From contig CAAEDE010000069.1 in the NCBI GenBank assembly GCA_900754525.1, positions 3,463-67,462 of the forward strand: 64,000 nucleotides of DNA, written 5' to 3'. Below, one piece after another: positions 25,039 through 36,251 of the stretch (positions within the stretch are counted from its first letter, which is position 1; each line of letters starts with the position of its first letter). The notes beneath the pieces were generated by a model that had not been told where the DNA came from, did not search any database, and was given only the letters and a program-made list of their open reading frames with translations. The translations under genes were made by a program, and so were the position numbers. Origin of the DNA: an uncultured Collinsella sp. (lineage in GTDB: Bacteria > Actinomycetota > Coriobacteriia > Coriobacteriales > Coriobacteriaceae).

Positions 25039-26286
25039 ATGGCAGCATCCGACATGATGTCCGCCCTGATGGAGCTTTGCCAGGAGAAGCACATCGACCA
25101 GCTCTACCTGATCGACCGCCTGGAGCAGTCGCTCGCCAAGAGCTATGCCGAGATCCTGCATCTTGAGTGGGGCGCCAAGGTGACCATCGACCGCACCACC
25201 GGCAAGATCTACGTCTACCGCCTGGAGCCGATCGACGATTCCATGGACGAGGAGGGCAACTTCACCGAGTTCGAGGAGATCGACGTTACCCCCAAGAACA
25301 CGAGCCGCATCGCCGCCCAGCACGCCAAGGCCGAGATCAACGCTATCGTGCGTAACTCCGCCCGTGAGCAGATCTACGAGGAGTTCTCCGGCCGCATCGG
25401 TGACCTCATCAGCGGTACCGTGCTGCAGTCCACGCCGGACTTCACGATCGTCAAGATTCGCGAAGGCGTCGAGGCCGAGCTTCCGCACTTCGATCAGCGC
25501 CGTTACGAGAACGAGCGCAACGAGCGTCCGATGGGCGAGCGCTACCTGCACAACCAGCATATCAAGGCCGTGATCATTGACGTTCGCGACCCCAACTCCA
25601 ACCTGCAGCCGGTTCGTGGCGAGCACAGCCGTCCGCCGATTGTCATCTCCCGTACCCACCCCGAGCTCATGCGTCGTCTGTTTGAGCAGGAGGTGCCCGA
25701 GATCTATGAGGGCACCGTCCAGATCAAGTCGATCGCCCGCGAGCCCGGCCAGCGTTCCAAGGTCGCTGTCCACTCGCTCGACGACCGTCTGGATCCCGTG
25801 GGTGCCTGCGTCGGCCCCAAGGGCAGCCGTGTTCGCGCTGTCGTGGGCGAGCTCCGTGGCGAGCGCGTCGACGTCATCCTGTGGGATGCCGATCCTGCCG
25901 TCTACGTCGCCAACGCCCTGTCGCCTGCCAAGGTCACCCGCGTCCTCATCGACGAGGAGAAGGCCTACGCCGGCGTCATCGTGCCCGACGACCAGCTGTC
26001 CCTTGCCATCGGCAAGGAGGGCCAGAACGCCCGCCTCGCCGCGCGCCTGACCGGCTGGCACATCGACATTAAGTCCGAGACGCTTGCCGCCGACATCCTC
26101 AAGAACGTTCCCGTTCACGAGGAGCCCGCCGCCGACCTGATCGGTGACGAGGAGGACGAGGACGTCCGCCGCTGCGAGTACGTGTCCGAGGACGGCATCC
26201 AGTGCCGCAACCAGGCCCGTCCCGGCTCCCGTTTCTGCGGTGTCCACGACACCGACGCCTTCGATGATGCGGAGGACCTGATCTAG
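25039..26286 (+). CDS. nusA: Transcription factor NusA with a C-terminal Cys3His motif
   Basis: 415 residues. Order: N-terminal RNA-polymerase-binding domain (about 1-125), S1 domain (~130-200, SGTVLQSTPDFTIVKIREG), KH1 and KH2 (~200-350, DPVGACVGPKGSRVRAVVGE and SLAIGKEGQNARLAARLTGW). NusA binds RNA polymerase and modulates pausing, termination and antitermination. After the KH domains comes an acidic linker and C379-x9-C389-x10-C400-x2-H403, a zinc-finger-like tail not part of standard NusA. The ylxR gene that commonly follows nusA is missing here. Confidence 0.95.
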   Translation: MAASDMMSALMELCQEKHIDQLYLIDRLEQSLAKSYAEILHLEWGAKVTIDRTTGKIYVYRLEPIDDSMDEEGNFTEFEEIDVTPKNTSRIAAQHAKAEINAIVRNSAREQIYEEFSGRIGDLISGTVLQSTPDFTIVKIREGVEAELPHFDQRRYENERNERPMGERYLHNQHIKAVIIDVRDPNSNLQPVRGEHSRPPIVISRTHPELMRRLFEQEVPEIYEGTVQIKSIAREPGQRSKVAVHSLDDRLDPVGACVGPKGSRVRAVVGELRGERVDVILWDADPAVYVANALSPAKVTRVLIDEEKAYAGVIVPDDQLSLAIGKEGQNARLAARLTGWHIDIKSETLAADILKNVPVHEEPAADLIGDEEDEDVRRCEYVSEDGIQCRNQARPGSRFCGVHDTDAFDDAEDLI

Positions 26287-26377
26287 CGCGCGGTCGCGCC
26301 GGGCAGGTCCCGGCGCATCTCCCACGCTCGTTCAGTCTCTAGGCACCCAAGGTGCCAGAAAGGGTAGGTGAAGTCAT

Positions 26378-29092
26378 ATGGCAAAAGTCCGTGTGTCCAC
26401 CCTGGCCAAAGAGTTCGGCATGACCTCCAAGGAACTGATGGGTCATCTCGCCGATATGAAGATTCCCGCTAAGTCCGCTTCCTCCACCTTGGAGGACGCT
26501 TATGTCGCCATGGTCCGCAAGCAGCTCGCCTCGGTGATCGAGGCCCGCGCTCAGGAAGTCGAGGCCGCCAAGCAGGCCGAGGAGCAGGCAGCTGCCGCCG
26601 AGGAGGCCGCACGCGCTGCCGAGGCCGAGCGCGAGCGCATCGCCGCCGAGAAGGCCCGCGAGGAGGAGCGCCGGCAGTTTGCCGCAGCCCAGGCTGCCGA
26701 GGAGGCTGCCCGCGCCGAGGCCGAGGCCAAGAAGAAGGCCGAGCAGGAGCGCCTTGCCCGCGAGAAGGAGGAGGCTGCCCGCGAGGCCCAGCGCCGCGCC
26801 ATTCCCGCTTCCGACTCCGGTTCGCGCTTCCGTTCGCTGCTCGACCAGATCGCCGCACAGGAGACCGTGCTCAAGGAGAAGAAGGACGCCGAGGACAAGG
26901 CCAAGGCCGAGCGCGCCGCCGAGCGCGGTAACCGTCGTGGCGGCAACAACGACCGCCGCGGTGGCCGTCGTAACGATCGCAACGCTTCCGACAACAACTC
27001 CGAGCGCAACGCCTCCGAGAGCCGTCCGCACAGCCATCGCACCAACGCCAGCAACAACGTCGCTGCCGGCATGGACTTCCCCAACCCCGATAAGCAGGGC
27101 AAGGGCAAGAAGCGCAAGGGCGGTCACAACAACGAAGAGGACCACTACAGCCGCATGGCTCGCGAGGCCGAGGAGTACAGCCGCGAGAAGGTCCTCGAGG
27201 AGGCCCGCGCTGCCGTCGAGGAGGCCTCTCGTGAGTCCACCGGTCGCCGCAAGAAGCGCAAGGAGAAGCGCGAGCGCGAGGCTGCCAAGGCTCAGGAGGA
27301 GCGCAAGATTGAGGAGGCATTGGCCCAGGGCGTGAACCCCGAGGAGCTCGACGCCATCAAGGTTTCCCAGGGCGTTACCGTCCAGGAGCTCGCCGAGGCG
27401 CTCGACGTTCCGGCCAACGACATCATCAAGCGCCTGTTCCTGCTGGGTACGCCGCTCACCATGACGCAGTCCATGTCCGACGACCTCGTCGAGCTCGTTG
27501 CCGACGACTTGGGTCGTCAGATCAAGATCATCACCCCCGAGGAGGAGAACACCTTCTCGTTCTACGACGATCCCGCCGACCTTAAGCCGCGCGCACCGGT
27601 CGTCACCGTCATGGGCCACGTCGACCACGGCAAGACGAGCCTCCTCGACGCCATCCGTCACACCGGCGTTGCTGCCGGCGAGGCGGGCGGCATTACGCAG
27701 GCCATCGGTGCTTCGCAGGTCATGATCAACGACCGCAAGATCACCTTCATCGATACCCCCGGTCACGCGACCTTTACGGCCATGCGTGCTCGCGGCGCCA
27801 AGGTGACCGACATCGTCATTCTGATCGTGGCTGCCGACGACGGCGTCATGCCTCAGACCATCGAGTCGATCAACCACGCCAAGGCCGCCGGCGTACCCAT
27901 CGTCGTCGCCGTCAACAAGATCGATAAGCCGGGCGCCAACCCCGACCGCGTGCGCCAGGAGCTCACCGAGTACGGCATCATCCCCGAGGAGTGGGGCGGA
28001 CAGAACATGTTCGTCAACATTTCGGCCAAGCAGAAGATCGGTATCGACGACCTGCTCGAGACCGTGCTGCTCCAGGCCGACGTGCTCGAGCTCAAGGCCA
28101 ACCCCGACACCTTTGCCTCCGGTAACGTCCTTGAGGCTAAGCTCGACAAGGGCCGCGGTTCGGTTGCCACGGTGCTCGTGACCCGCGGTACCCTGCACGT
28201 GGGCGATACGCTGGTCGCCGGCCTTACCTACGGCCGCGTCCGCGCCATGCTCGACCCCAAGGGCAACGCCGTCACCGAGGCCGGTCCCTCCGACGCCGTC
28301 GAGATCCTGGGCCTGCAGTCCGTGCCCAACGCCGGCGACGAGTTCCGTGTTTTCGAGGACGAGCGCGAGGCTCGCGCCCTGGCTGATGAGCGTTCGCTCA
28401 AGGCCCGTATCGAGGAGCAGAGCCGCGTGAAGCACGTCACGCTCGAGAACCTCTTCGAGACCATCGCCGACGCCGAGGTCAAGGAGCTCAACCTGATCAT
28501 CAAGGCCGACGTCCAGGGCTCCATCGAGGCTCTTCAGGACTCGCTCGACAAGATGGATCAGTCCGAGGTTCGCATCAACACGATCCACTCCGCCGTTGGC
28601 GCCATCAACGAGACCGACGTCGTCCTGGCCGACGCCTCCAATGCCATCATCATCGGCTTTGGCGTCCGTCCCGACGGTAAGGCCCGCTCCGCTGCCGAGC
28701 GCGAGGGCGTCGAGATCCGTTGCTACGACGTCATCTACAAGTGCCTCGAGGAGCTCGACGCCGCCCGTATCGGCATGCTCAAGCCCACCGAGGTCGAGGT
28801 CGCCACGGGTACCGCGACCGTCCTGGACACCTTTAAGGTGCCCAAAGTCGGTATCGCCGCCGGTGTCCGCGTTGAAGAGGGCGAGATCGCCGCGACCGAT
28901 TCCGTGCGTCTGGTGCGCGACGGCATCGTGGTCTTCAACGGTAAGATCGCCTCGATGCGACACTACAAGGACGAGGCCAAGAGCCTCAAGAGCGGTTCCG
29001 AGGGCGGCATTGGCCTGGAGAACTTCCAAGACATCAAGCCCGGCGACCAGATCGAGGGTTACCGCATCGACCAGGTTGCCCGTACCGAGTAG
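26378..29092 (+). CDS. infB: Translation initiation factor IF-2
   Basis: 904-residue GTPase that delivers fMet-tRNA to the 30S subunit. An IF2_N domain (about 1-55) is followed by a long, highly charged Ala/Glu/Arg-rich segment (~60-320), a second IF2_N-like segment, then the G domain: GHVDHGKTSLLDAIR (G1, about residue 411), DTPGHATF (G3), NKIDKPGA (G4). Beta-barrel and C-terminal fMet-binding domains follow. ATG 26378 follows GAAAGGGTAGGTG. The 91-base gap after nusA holds two small hairpins (26296-26316 and 26342-26356). Confidence 0.96.
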   Translation: MAKVRVSTLAKEFGMTSKELMGHLADMKIPAKSASSTLEDAYVAMVRKQLASVIEARAQEVEAAKQAEEQAAAAEEAARAAEAERERIAAEKAREEERRQFAAAQAAEEAARAEAEAKKKAEQERLAREKEEAAREAQRRAIPASDSGSRFRSLLDQIAAQETVLKEKKDAEDKAKAERAAERGNRRGGNNDRRGGRRNDRNASDNNSERNASESRPHSHRTNASNNVAAGMDFPNPDKQGKGKKRKGGHNNEEDHYSRMAREAEEYSREKVLEEARAAVEEASRESTGRRKKRKEKREREAAKAQEERKIEEALAQGVNPEELDAIKVSQGVTVQELAEALDVPANDIIKRLFLLGTPLTMTQSMSDDLVELVADDLGRQIKIITPEEENTFSFYDDPADLKPRAPVVTVMGHVDHGKTSLLDAIRHTGVAAGEAGGITQAIGASQVMINDRKITFIDTPGHATFTAMRARGAKVTDIVILIVAADDGVMPQTIESINHAKAAGVPIVVAVNKIDKPGANPDRVRQELTEYGIIPEEWGGQNMFVNISAKQKIGIDDLLETVLLQADVLELKANPDTFASGNVLEAKLDKGRGSVATVLVTRGTLHVGDTLVAGLTYGRVRAMLDPKGNAVTEAGPSDAVEILGLQSVPNAGDEFRVFEDEREARALADERSLKARIEEQSRVKHVTLENLFETIADAEVKELNLIIKADVQGSIEALQDSLDKMDQSEVRINTIHSAVGAINETDVVLADASNAIIIGFGVRPDGKARSAAEREGVEIRCYDVIYKCLEELDAARIGMLKPTEVEVATGTATVLDTFKVPKVGIAAGVRVEEGEIAATDSVRLVRDGIVVFNGKIASMRHYKDEAKSLKSGSEGGIGLENFQDIKPGDQIEGYRIDQVARTE

Positions 29093-29103
29093 GGGGTAGC
29101 GCT

Positions 29104-29514
29104 ATGAAGCAAACGCAGGCAACCCGCCGTCTGGGCGAGCAGCTTCGCGAGAAGCTCGGTTATATCCTGCTCTTTGAGGTTTCCGATCCGCGTCTCGACC
29201 TGGTTACTTTGACCGCGGTCGAGGTCGCGGTGGACCGTTCCTTCGCGCGCGTGTACGTGTCGTGCGATGCGAGCCGCTACGACGAGGTCATGGAGGCGCT
29301 CGCAAGCGCCAAGGGCCGTATTCGCAGCCTGTTGGCTCGCTCGCTCGATTGGCGTGTTACGCCCGAGCTCGATTTTCGCATCGATCGCTCGACCGATGAG
29401 GCCGAGCGCATCACGCGTGCGCTGGAAAACGTTCCCGCCACTCTTGCGATCGAAAAGGACGAGGACGGCTATCCGATGGCGGACGCCGCCCAGGAGGCAG
29501 CTTTAGATGACTAA
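29104..29514 (+). CDS. rbfA: Ribosome-binding factor A
   Basis: 136 residues, a single KH-like domain binding the 30S platform during 16S rRNA maturation. Family features: TRRLGEQLREKLGYILLFEV at the start and ELDFRIDRSTDEAERITRAL near the end. It starts 12 bases after infB and its last eight bases overlap the DHH phosphoesterase gene. Confidence 0.93.
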   Translation: MKQTQATRRLGEQLREKLGYILLFEVSDPRLDLVTLTAVEVAVDRSFARVYVSCDASRYDEVMEALASAKGRIRSLLARSLDWRVTPELDFRIDRSTDEAERITRALENVPATLAIEKDEDGYPMADAAQEAALDD

Positions 29515-30550
29515 TTCCGCCGACCTCGCTTCGTGCGAGTCTGCAGATATTCAGCGACGCATCCTCGAGCTCATCGAGGGTGCGTCCTCCATTGCGATTT
29601 CGGGACATACTTCTCCCGATGGCGATGCCTTGGGCTCCGTATTGGGTCTGGGCCTTTCGCTTATGAAGTTTTTCCCCAACAAGGACATTGCCCTGCTGCT
29701 GGCAGACGATGACCCGGTTCCTCGCATTTACCGCTTTATGGAAGGCTCCGATCGCCTGGTGCCGGCATCTGCGTACGCCGGCAATCCTGACCTGTTCATC
29801 TCGGTGGACGTACCGGTCGTCGAGCGCCTCAATAATTCCGCCGAGGTGCTTCGTCGCTCCAAGCATGTGGTGTGCTTCGATCATCATCCGGCGCGCGAGG
29901 AGTTTGCCGAGCTGAGCCTGAGGCGCGTCGATGCCGCGGCCTGCGCCATGATCATCGACCGCTTCTTGGACAATTGCGGCATTGTCGCACGTGATGGCGT
30001 TGCGACCTGCCTGCTGTGCGGCTTGGTTACCGATACCGGCCGTTTTCAGTACCAAAACGCCGATGCCGCCGCGTTCCATGCGGCCTCGCGCCTGGTGGCG
30101 CACGGTGCCGATCCGGCGCGCGTTGCGCTCGAGGTCTACCAGAGCATGCGCGTTGAGTTTTTGCACCTCAAGTCCATTGTCATGGGTCGCATTAAGACGG
30201 TCGCGCATGGGCGCGTGGCGTATAGCTATGCCTATCAGAGCGACCTTGAGACCTGCGGCGTCACCTCGGACGAGTGCGACGGCCTGGTCGATGTGGTGCG
30301 TTCGGTGATGGGCGTCGAGGTCTGCATGTTCTTAAAGGGCATTGAGGGCGATACCAAGGTGCGTGGCAACCTGCGCTCCAAGGGCGACCTCGATGTGTCC
30401 GAGATTGCTGCCAACTTTGGCGGTGGCGGGCATCATGCCGCCGCCGGTTTCTCCAACAACGGAACGATTCTCGAGACGCTCACCGTGGCACTTCCCATGC
30501 TGGCCGAGCTGGTAGGGGAGGATCCCGCTTCGGTGACCGTCGAGCTTTAA
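29507..30550 (+). CDS. DHH-family phosphoesterase (NrnA-like)
   Basis: 347 residues. The DHH domain shows GHTSPDGDALGSVLGLGLSL and FDHHPAREEF and LVTDTGRFQYQNAD; the DHHA1 domain ends with FGGGGHHAAAGFS. These are the metal and substrate motifs of NrnA, a nano-RNase that degrades short oligoribonucleotides and 3'-phosphoadenosine-5'-phosphate. The position between rbfA and truB is typical in Gram-positive bacteria. Start ATG 29507 overlaps rbfA. Confidence 0.9.
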   Translation: MTNSADLASCESADIQRRILELIEGASSIAISGHTSPDGDALGSVLGLGLSLMKFFPNKDIALLLADDDPVPRIYRFMEGSDRLVPASAYAGNPDLFISVDVPVVERLNNSAEVLRRSKHVVCFDHHPAREEFAELSLRRVDAAACAMIIDRFLDNCGIVARDGVATCLLCGLVTDTGRFQYQNADAAAFHAASRLVAHGADPARVALEVYQSMRVEFLHLKSIVMGRIKTVAHGRVAYSYAYQSDLETCGVTSDECDGLVDVVRSVMGVEVCMFLKGIEGDTKVRGNLRSKGDLDVSEIAANFGGGGHHAAAGFSNNGTILETLTVALPMLAELVGEDPASVTVEL

Positions 30551-30565
30551 CTTTTTGGATGGTAC

Positions 30566-31498
30566 ATGGCTCGTCGTATGCCTTCACAACTGAATATGCT
30601 GCTCGCCGTCGATAAGCCGGTGGGCTGCACGTCCCACGATGTGGTCTCGCAATGCCGACGCGCCCTCCATGAGCGGCGCGTCGGCCATGCCGGCACGCTC
30701 GACCCCATGGCATCGGGTGTCATGGTGGTGGGCGTGGGCCAGGCCACTCGCCTGCTGGGCATGCTCACGCTCGATACCAAAAGCTACGTCGCCGATATTT
30801 CGTTTGGCGCCGAGACGAATACCGATGACGCGGAGGGCGAGGCGGTCCGCACGGTGGCTGTTGCCAACGAGCTCCGCGATCCTGCCTATGCCCGTGAGCA
30901 CTTGGCCGCCATGCTGGGTCCGCAGATGCAGGTGCCGCCGGCGTTTTCGGCTATCTCGGTCAATGGCGTTCGCGCTTATAAGTCTGCTCGCGAGGGCAAT
31001 GCGGTGGACCTGCCTCCGCGCCCCGTCGAGGTCTATGCCGCCGACCTGATCGCCGTGGGCGGCGAAGGTGATACGTGCGTGTGGACCGTGGCGTTCTCGG
31101 TGAGCAAGGGAACCTATATCCGAGCGCTCGCTCGCGACCTGGGCCGCGCCTGCGAGAGCGCCGCGCACATTTCCGCGCTGCGCCGTACGGCCTCCGGTGT
31201 TGTTTCCATCGGCGCTTGTCATGCGGTCGAGGAGCTTTCTCCCGAGTCCGCGGCTGGCTTTGCCCTGGACCCCATTGCGGCTCTGGGCGCCACGCGTGTT
31301 GACTTGCCGGGCAATCTTGCCGACGACCTGCTCTGCGGCCGACGCATTCCCGTTGAGCGTGCGCTTGCCGATTTCGATGCCTTGAAGGCGCCGTTTGCGT
31401 TGGTGCTCGATGGGGGACTCAAGGCGCTCGCCCGCATTGAGGGTGGCCGCTTTGTTATGGAGCACGTATTTCCGCAGGCAATCGGCGGTGTTCGATGA
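30566..31498 (+). CDS. truB: tRNA pseudouridine synthase B
   Basis: 310 residues; makes pseudouridine 55 in the T loop of tRNAs. The catalytic aspartate is in RVGHAGTLDPMASGVMVVGV. TKSYVADISFGAETNTDDAE and SKGTYIRALARDLG are further TruB motifs. ATG 30566 has only a weak ribosome site; ATG 30578 is an alternative. The stop overlaps the start of ribF (ATGATG). Confidence 0.94.
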   Translation: MARRMPSQLNMLLAVDKPVGCTSHDVVSQCRRALHERRVGHAGTLDPMASGVMVVGVGQATRLLGMLTLDTKSYVADISFGAETNTDDAEGEAVRTVAVANELRDPAYAREHLAAMLGPQMQVPPAFSAISVNGVRAYKSAREGNAVDLPPRPVEVYAADLIAVGGEGDTCVWTVAFSVSKGTYIRALARDLGRACESAAHISALRRTASGVVSIGACHAVEELSPESAAGFALDPIAALGATRVDLPGNLADDLLCGRRIPVERALADFDALKAPFALVLDGGLKALARIEGGRFVMEHVFPQAIGGVR

Positions 31499-32502
31499 TG
31501 TTGTCCGCTCGCGAGCTCGCGCGTGTCTTTTTCGCGGGCGAGTCGGACGAGGCTCGCATCGTTACTGCCGATACGTTTGATGAGTGCGAGTACTTGGGTG
31601 CCGCATCGATCGCCATCGGCGTGTTCGACGGCGTGCACCGTGGACACCAGGAGCTCATCGAAGCGCTTGTCCGTGATGCCCGTGCCCATGGCTGTAAGGC
31701 GGTCGTGGTTACCTTCGATCCTGATCCGGACGTCGTGGTGAGCCCTTCGCCCGCTCAAAAATTGATGACGACGGCCGACCGTCTGCATGCCCTGGCTCAA
31801 AGCGGGGTCGATGCGGTGGTGGCCGTTCCCTTTACGCCTGAGGTTGCGGCGCTTGACCACGTTGGTTTTCTCTCGCTGGTGTCGCGTCTGGTCGACATTC
31901 GATCGATTCGCGTTGGCAGTGACTTTAGGCTGGGTCGCGGTGGTGCATCTGGTGTTGCCGAGATGCGCTCCTGGGGTGCCGATCACGGCGTTGACGTGTA
32001 TGGTCACGACCTGCTTTGCGAGGGCGGTGAGGCCATTTGTGCCACCCGCATTCGTCATGAGCTGGGACAGAGCCATGTGGAGCTTGCTGCTGAGTTGCTC
32101 GGCCGCCCGTATATGGTGCGCGGCGGTGTTATTCGCGGCCGTCACGAGGGTTCTGGCATGGGCTTTCCCACGGCAAACCTGCAGGTTCCCGACGGCATTC
32201 AGGTGCCTGCCGATGGCGTGTATGAGGGCCTGGTGCTGGTCGATGACACCGTGTGGCCCGCTGCCGTGAACGTCGGCCTGCCTCCGACGTATGCCGACGA
32301 TGCGGCATCTGCGCATCTCGAGGCTAACTTAATTGGTTATACGGGCGACCTGTACGGCGCTTCCGTTTCGCTGGCGTTTACGCGCTGGCTGCGTCCCTCG
32401 CGTGTGTTCGATTCGCTGGATGAGTTGATCGCGACCGTCGAGGGTAATATCGAGGACATTCGTCACAACTTGGGTGAGCAGGGGGTGAGCATCCGTGATT
32501 AG
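31495..32502 (+). CDS. ribF: Bifunctional riboflavin kinase / FAD synthetase
   Basis: 335 residues. The N-terminal FAD synthetase domain has IAIGVFDGVHRGHQELIEAL (nucleotidyltransferase GxFDGVHxGH). The C-terminal riboflavin kinase domain has GRHEGSGMGFPTANLQVPDG and PAAVNVGLPPTY. It converts riboflavin to FMN and FAD. Translationally coupled to truB upstream and dnaG downstream by short overlaps. Confidence 0.95.
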   Translation: MMLSARELARVFFAGESDEARIVTADTFDECEYLGAASIAIGVFDGVHRGHQELIEALVRDARAHGCKAVVVTFDPDPDVVVSPSPAQKLMTTADRLHALAQSGVDAVVAVPFTPEVAALDHVGFLSLVSRLVDIRSIRVGSDFRLGRGGASGVAEMRSWGADHGVDVYGHDLLCEGGEAICATRIRHELGQSHVELAAELLGRPYMVRGGVIRGRHEGSGMGFPTANLQVPDGIQVPADGVYEGLVLVDDTVWPAAVNVGLPPTYADDAASAHLEANLIGYTGDLYGASVSLAFTRWLRPSRVFDSLDELIATVEGNIEDIRHNLGEQGVSIRD

Positions 32503-34603
32503 CGATGAGGAAAAAGACCAGGTACGCGCTGCGTCCGACCTCGTTGCCATCGTGCAGGAAACGGTTGAGCTCAAGCCCCGCGGCCATGAGTTTTGGGGCT
32601 GCTGCCCCTTTCATGGCGAAAAGACTCCGTCCTTCCACATTATTCCCGCCACGCAGGTGTGGCATTGCTTTGGCTGCGGCGAGGGTGGCGACGTCTTCAC
32701 CTATATCATGAAGCGCGAGAACCTGAGCTTTCCCGAGTCAATCCGTTATTTGGCCGATCGCGCGGGTATTGAGCTTCACGACACTGGAGACCGCCGCGAG
32801 CGCGGTACCAAGCGTGCCCGAATCTACGATCTGTGCGCCGAGACCGCCCAGTTCTATCACACTATGCTCATGCGCGGTAAGGACGGCCGTCCGCGCGAGT
32901 ACTTCGCCAGCCGCGGCATGGGTGGCGACGTCTGCCGCCGGTACTGCCTGGGCTTTGCGCCGGGCCGCAACGCGCTGGTGTCGCACCTGTCCCAGGCGGG
33001 TTTTACCCCGCAGGAGATGATCGATGCCAACGTTGCCGTGAGCCGTGGACGCGGGCAACTAGCCGACCGCTTCTACGACCGCGTGATGTTTCCCATCTTT
33101 GACGAGCAGGGTCACAATATTGCCTTTGGCGGTCGTATTATGGGCGACGGCCAGCCTAAGTACCTCAATACCGCCGAGACGAGCGTGTTTCATAAAAAAC
33201 GAAACCTCTACGGTTTTAATTGGGCCAAGGAGTTTATCGTCGCGCAGGATACCGCCATCGTGGTGGAGGGCTATACCGACTGCATCGCCTGTTGGGAGGC
33301 GGGGATTAAAAACGTTGTCGCTACGCTGGGCACCGCGCTCACGGAGCATCACGTCAAGACGCTCACCCGCTTTGCCAAGCGCATCGTATATATGTTTGAC
33401 GGCGATGCCGCCGGTCAAAAGGCCGCCCGTCGCGCGATTCAGTTTATTGAGCAGGATTCGATGGACCTGCGCTGCGTGGTGCTGCCCGACGGCAACGACC
33501 CTATGGAGTTTATTACGGCACACGGCGGCCAGGAGCTGCAGGCGCGCATCGACGCTGCCGAGCCGCTTATGGACTTTGTCTACCGTTCGCTGCAGGAGTC
33601 GAGCGACATCACCACGCCGGGCGGTCGCGCCAAGGCGCTGGAGGATGCTCTCACGCTCATCTATCCGCTTCGTGACAGCTATATGATCGATACGTACTTT
33701 ATCCAGATTGCCGATCTGCTGGGTTTGGATCTGGAGACAGTGCGTGCGAGCTCGGGCCGCGTGTTTCGCGATGTCGCCAAGCGCGAAGATGCTGAGCGCC
33801 GTCGCGAGCAAAACTATGAACGCCAGAGGGCGCAGGCCGAGCGCTCTGGAAATGCGGGCGGTCGGGCGTCGGGTTCTCGCGATGCCGGTCGCGGTGCTTG
33901 GGCATCGGGCGCGACGCCGCCGGTGTCCGCGCCGGTCGAAGAAGAGCCGTACGACTACGTCCCGCTCGATGCCTACGGTGCCGCGCCCGTGGAGGTCGTC
34001 GAAGATCTTCCGCCGATCGATGTGCCTGATGGTATGGGCGCTGTGCCTGCGGCTGATGGTTCGGGCGCACCGGCTGCGGCGGCGCCGATGGTTCTTACCG
34101 ATCTAGAGCGCAAGTCCTTGGCAGGGGAGCGCGAACTGTTGACGATGCTCACGAGCTACCCTGACCTGTTCCGCACGTATGCCGACCGCATCTGCTCCAT
34201 CGAGTGGGTTGACCCACGTCACGAGTCCATCGCGTGGGCCGTTCTGGCAACGCCGCCGGGAACCGATCCTGCAGCCTGCATGGATGCGGCGCGCTCGGTG
34301 TGTCCCGATGCGGCAACGCTTGTGAGTGCCGGGCGCATCTCGGCGACGAGCAAACACCCCACCGAGACGAACATCGTGTTTATGCTCGATACGCTCGAGC
34401 TCTACACCATCAAGCGCCGCATGCGCGCCGCACAGGCCAAGCTGCGCCAGGACCGTTCGCTCGATGATGAGGCCCGTCGCGCGCTAACCATGCAGGCCGC
34501 GCAGGATTCGCAGCGTCAACGCGAGCTGCAAAAGTCGATTGGCGGTGTGGCGGACCCGTTCCGTTTGATCGGTCTGGAGGCCACAGGCACCGAACAGGCC
34601 TAG
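32495..34603 (+). CDS. dnaG: DNA primase
   Basis: 702 residues; makes RNA primers at the replication fork. The N-terminal zinc-binding domain is CCPFHGEKTPSF then HCFGCGEGGD. The TOPRIM catalytic core includes IVVEGYTDCIACWEAGI and YMFDGDAAGQKAARRA. A low-complexity, Ala/Pro/Glu-rich linker (about 445-535) leads to a C-terminal helicase-binding domain. GTG 32495 lies inside the end of ribF, behind GCAGGGGGTGAG. The dnaG-rpoD pairing is the classical macromolecular-synthesis arrangement. Confidence 0.95.
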   Translation: MISDEEKDQVRAASDLVAIVQETVELKPRGHEFWGCCPFHGEKTPSFHIIPATQVWHCFGCGEGGDVFTYIMKRENLSFPESIRYLADRAGIELHDTGDRRERGTKRARIYDLCAETAQFYHTMLMRGKDGRPREYFASRGMGGDVCRRYCLGFAPGRNALVSHLSQAGFTPQEMIDANVAVSRGRGQLADRFYDRVMFPIFDEQGHNIAFGGRIMGDGQPKYLNTAETSVFHKKRNLYGFNWAKEFIVAQDTAIVVEGYTDCIACWEAGIKNVVATLGTALTEHHVKTLTRFAKRIVYMFDGDAAGQKAARRAIQFIEQDSMDLRCVVLPDGNDPMEFITAHGGQELQARIDAAEPLMDFVYRSLQESSDITTPGGRAKALEDALTLIYPLRDSYMIDTYFIQIADLLGLDLETVRASSGRVFRDVAKREDAERRREQNYERQRAQAERSGNAGGRASGSRDAGRGAWASGATPPVSAPVEEEPYDYVPLDAYGAAPVEVVEDLPPIDVPDGMGAVPAADGSGAPAAAAPMVLTDLERKSLAGERELLTMLTSYPDLFRTYADRICSIEWVDPRHESIAWAVLATPPGTDPAACMDAARSVCPDAATLVSAGRISATSKHPTETNIVFMLDTLELYTIKRRMRAAQAKLRQDRSLDDEARRALTMQAAQDSQRQRELQKSIGGVADPFRLIGLEATGTEQA

Positions 34604-34713
34604 ATGTTGTGGTCAACCAGCGTATTCTCGCCTATATCCAGCCCTCTTTTTGGGTATAGACGGCAATGTGTGTGCTAAAGTATTGAGTCCTGTGGACTAT
34701 GAAGGGAGAATCT

Positions 34714-36063
<1,350 letters not shown>

Positions 36064-36073
36064 TCAAGCAAGA

Positions 36074-36107
36074 GGCGCCCTCAAGCACATCCGCTTGGGG
36101 GCGCTTT
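36074..36107 (+). terminator. Terminator of rpoD
   Basis: A GC-rich stem, GGCGCCCTCAAGC paired with GCTTGGGGGCGC (the left arm begins at about 36074), ends in CTTTCATG. The T tract is short. Confidence 0.75.
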
Positions 36108-36111
36108 CATG

Positions 36112-36167
36112 TAGTCATTGGGGACGTTCTTGAATGACTACTCGTTTAAGAACGTCCCCAATGACTA
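36112..36167. repeat. 56 bp palindromic element with perfect 20 bp arms
   Basis: Arms 36112-36131 and 36148-36167 are exact complements (TAGTCATTGGGGACGTTCTT). The loop contains another AATGACTA, so alternative pairing is possible. Shorter relatives occur at 56436-56460 and 63889-63936. Confidence 0.85.
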
Positions 36168-36193
36168 GGTCGGAAAATTTCTTAAAAAAGTTC

Positions 36194-36221
36194 TTGCCCT
36201 AAGCTGATTCGTCCGTATAAT
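36194..36221 (+). promoter_or_regulatory. Promoter of the tRNA-Asn pair
   Basis: TTGCCC (36194-36199), 16-base spacer, consensus TATAAT (36216-36221), with the first tRNA starting 31 bases downstream. Confidence 0.65.
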
Positions 36222-36251
36222 AAACTTCGTTGCTTGAGAGCACACACCTAT

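Noticed and set aside
26339..29029. 896-codon open frame antisense to infB
   Set aside because: It mirrors the GC-rich codon pattern of infB, is low-complexity (Gly/Val/Leu/Asp) and has no family motifs; infB on the plus strand is certain.
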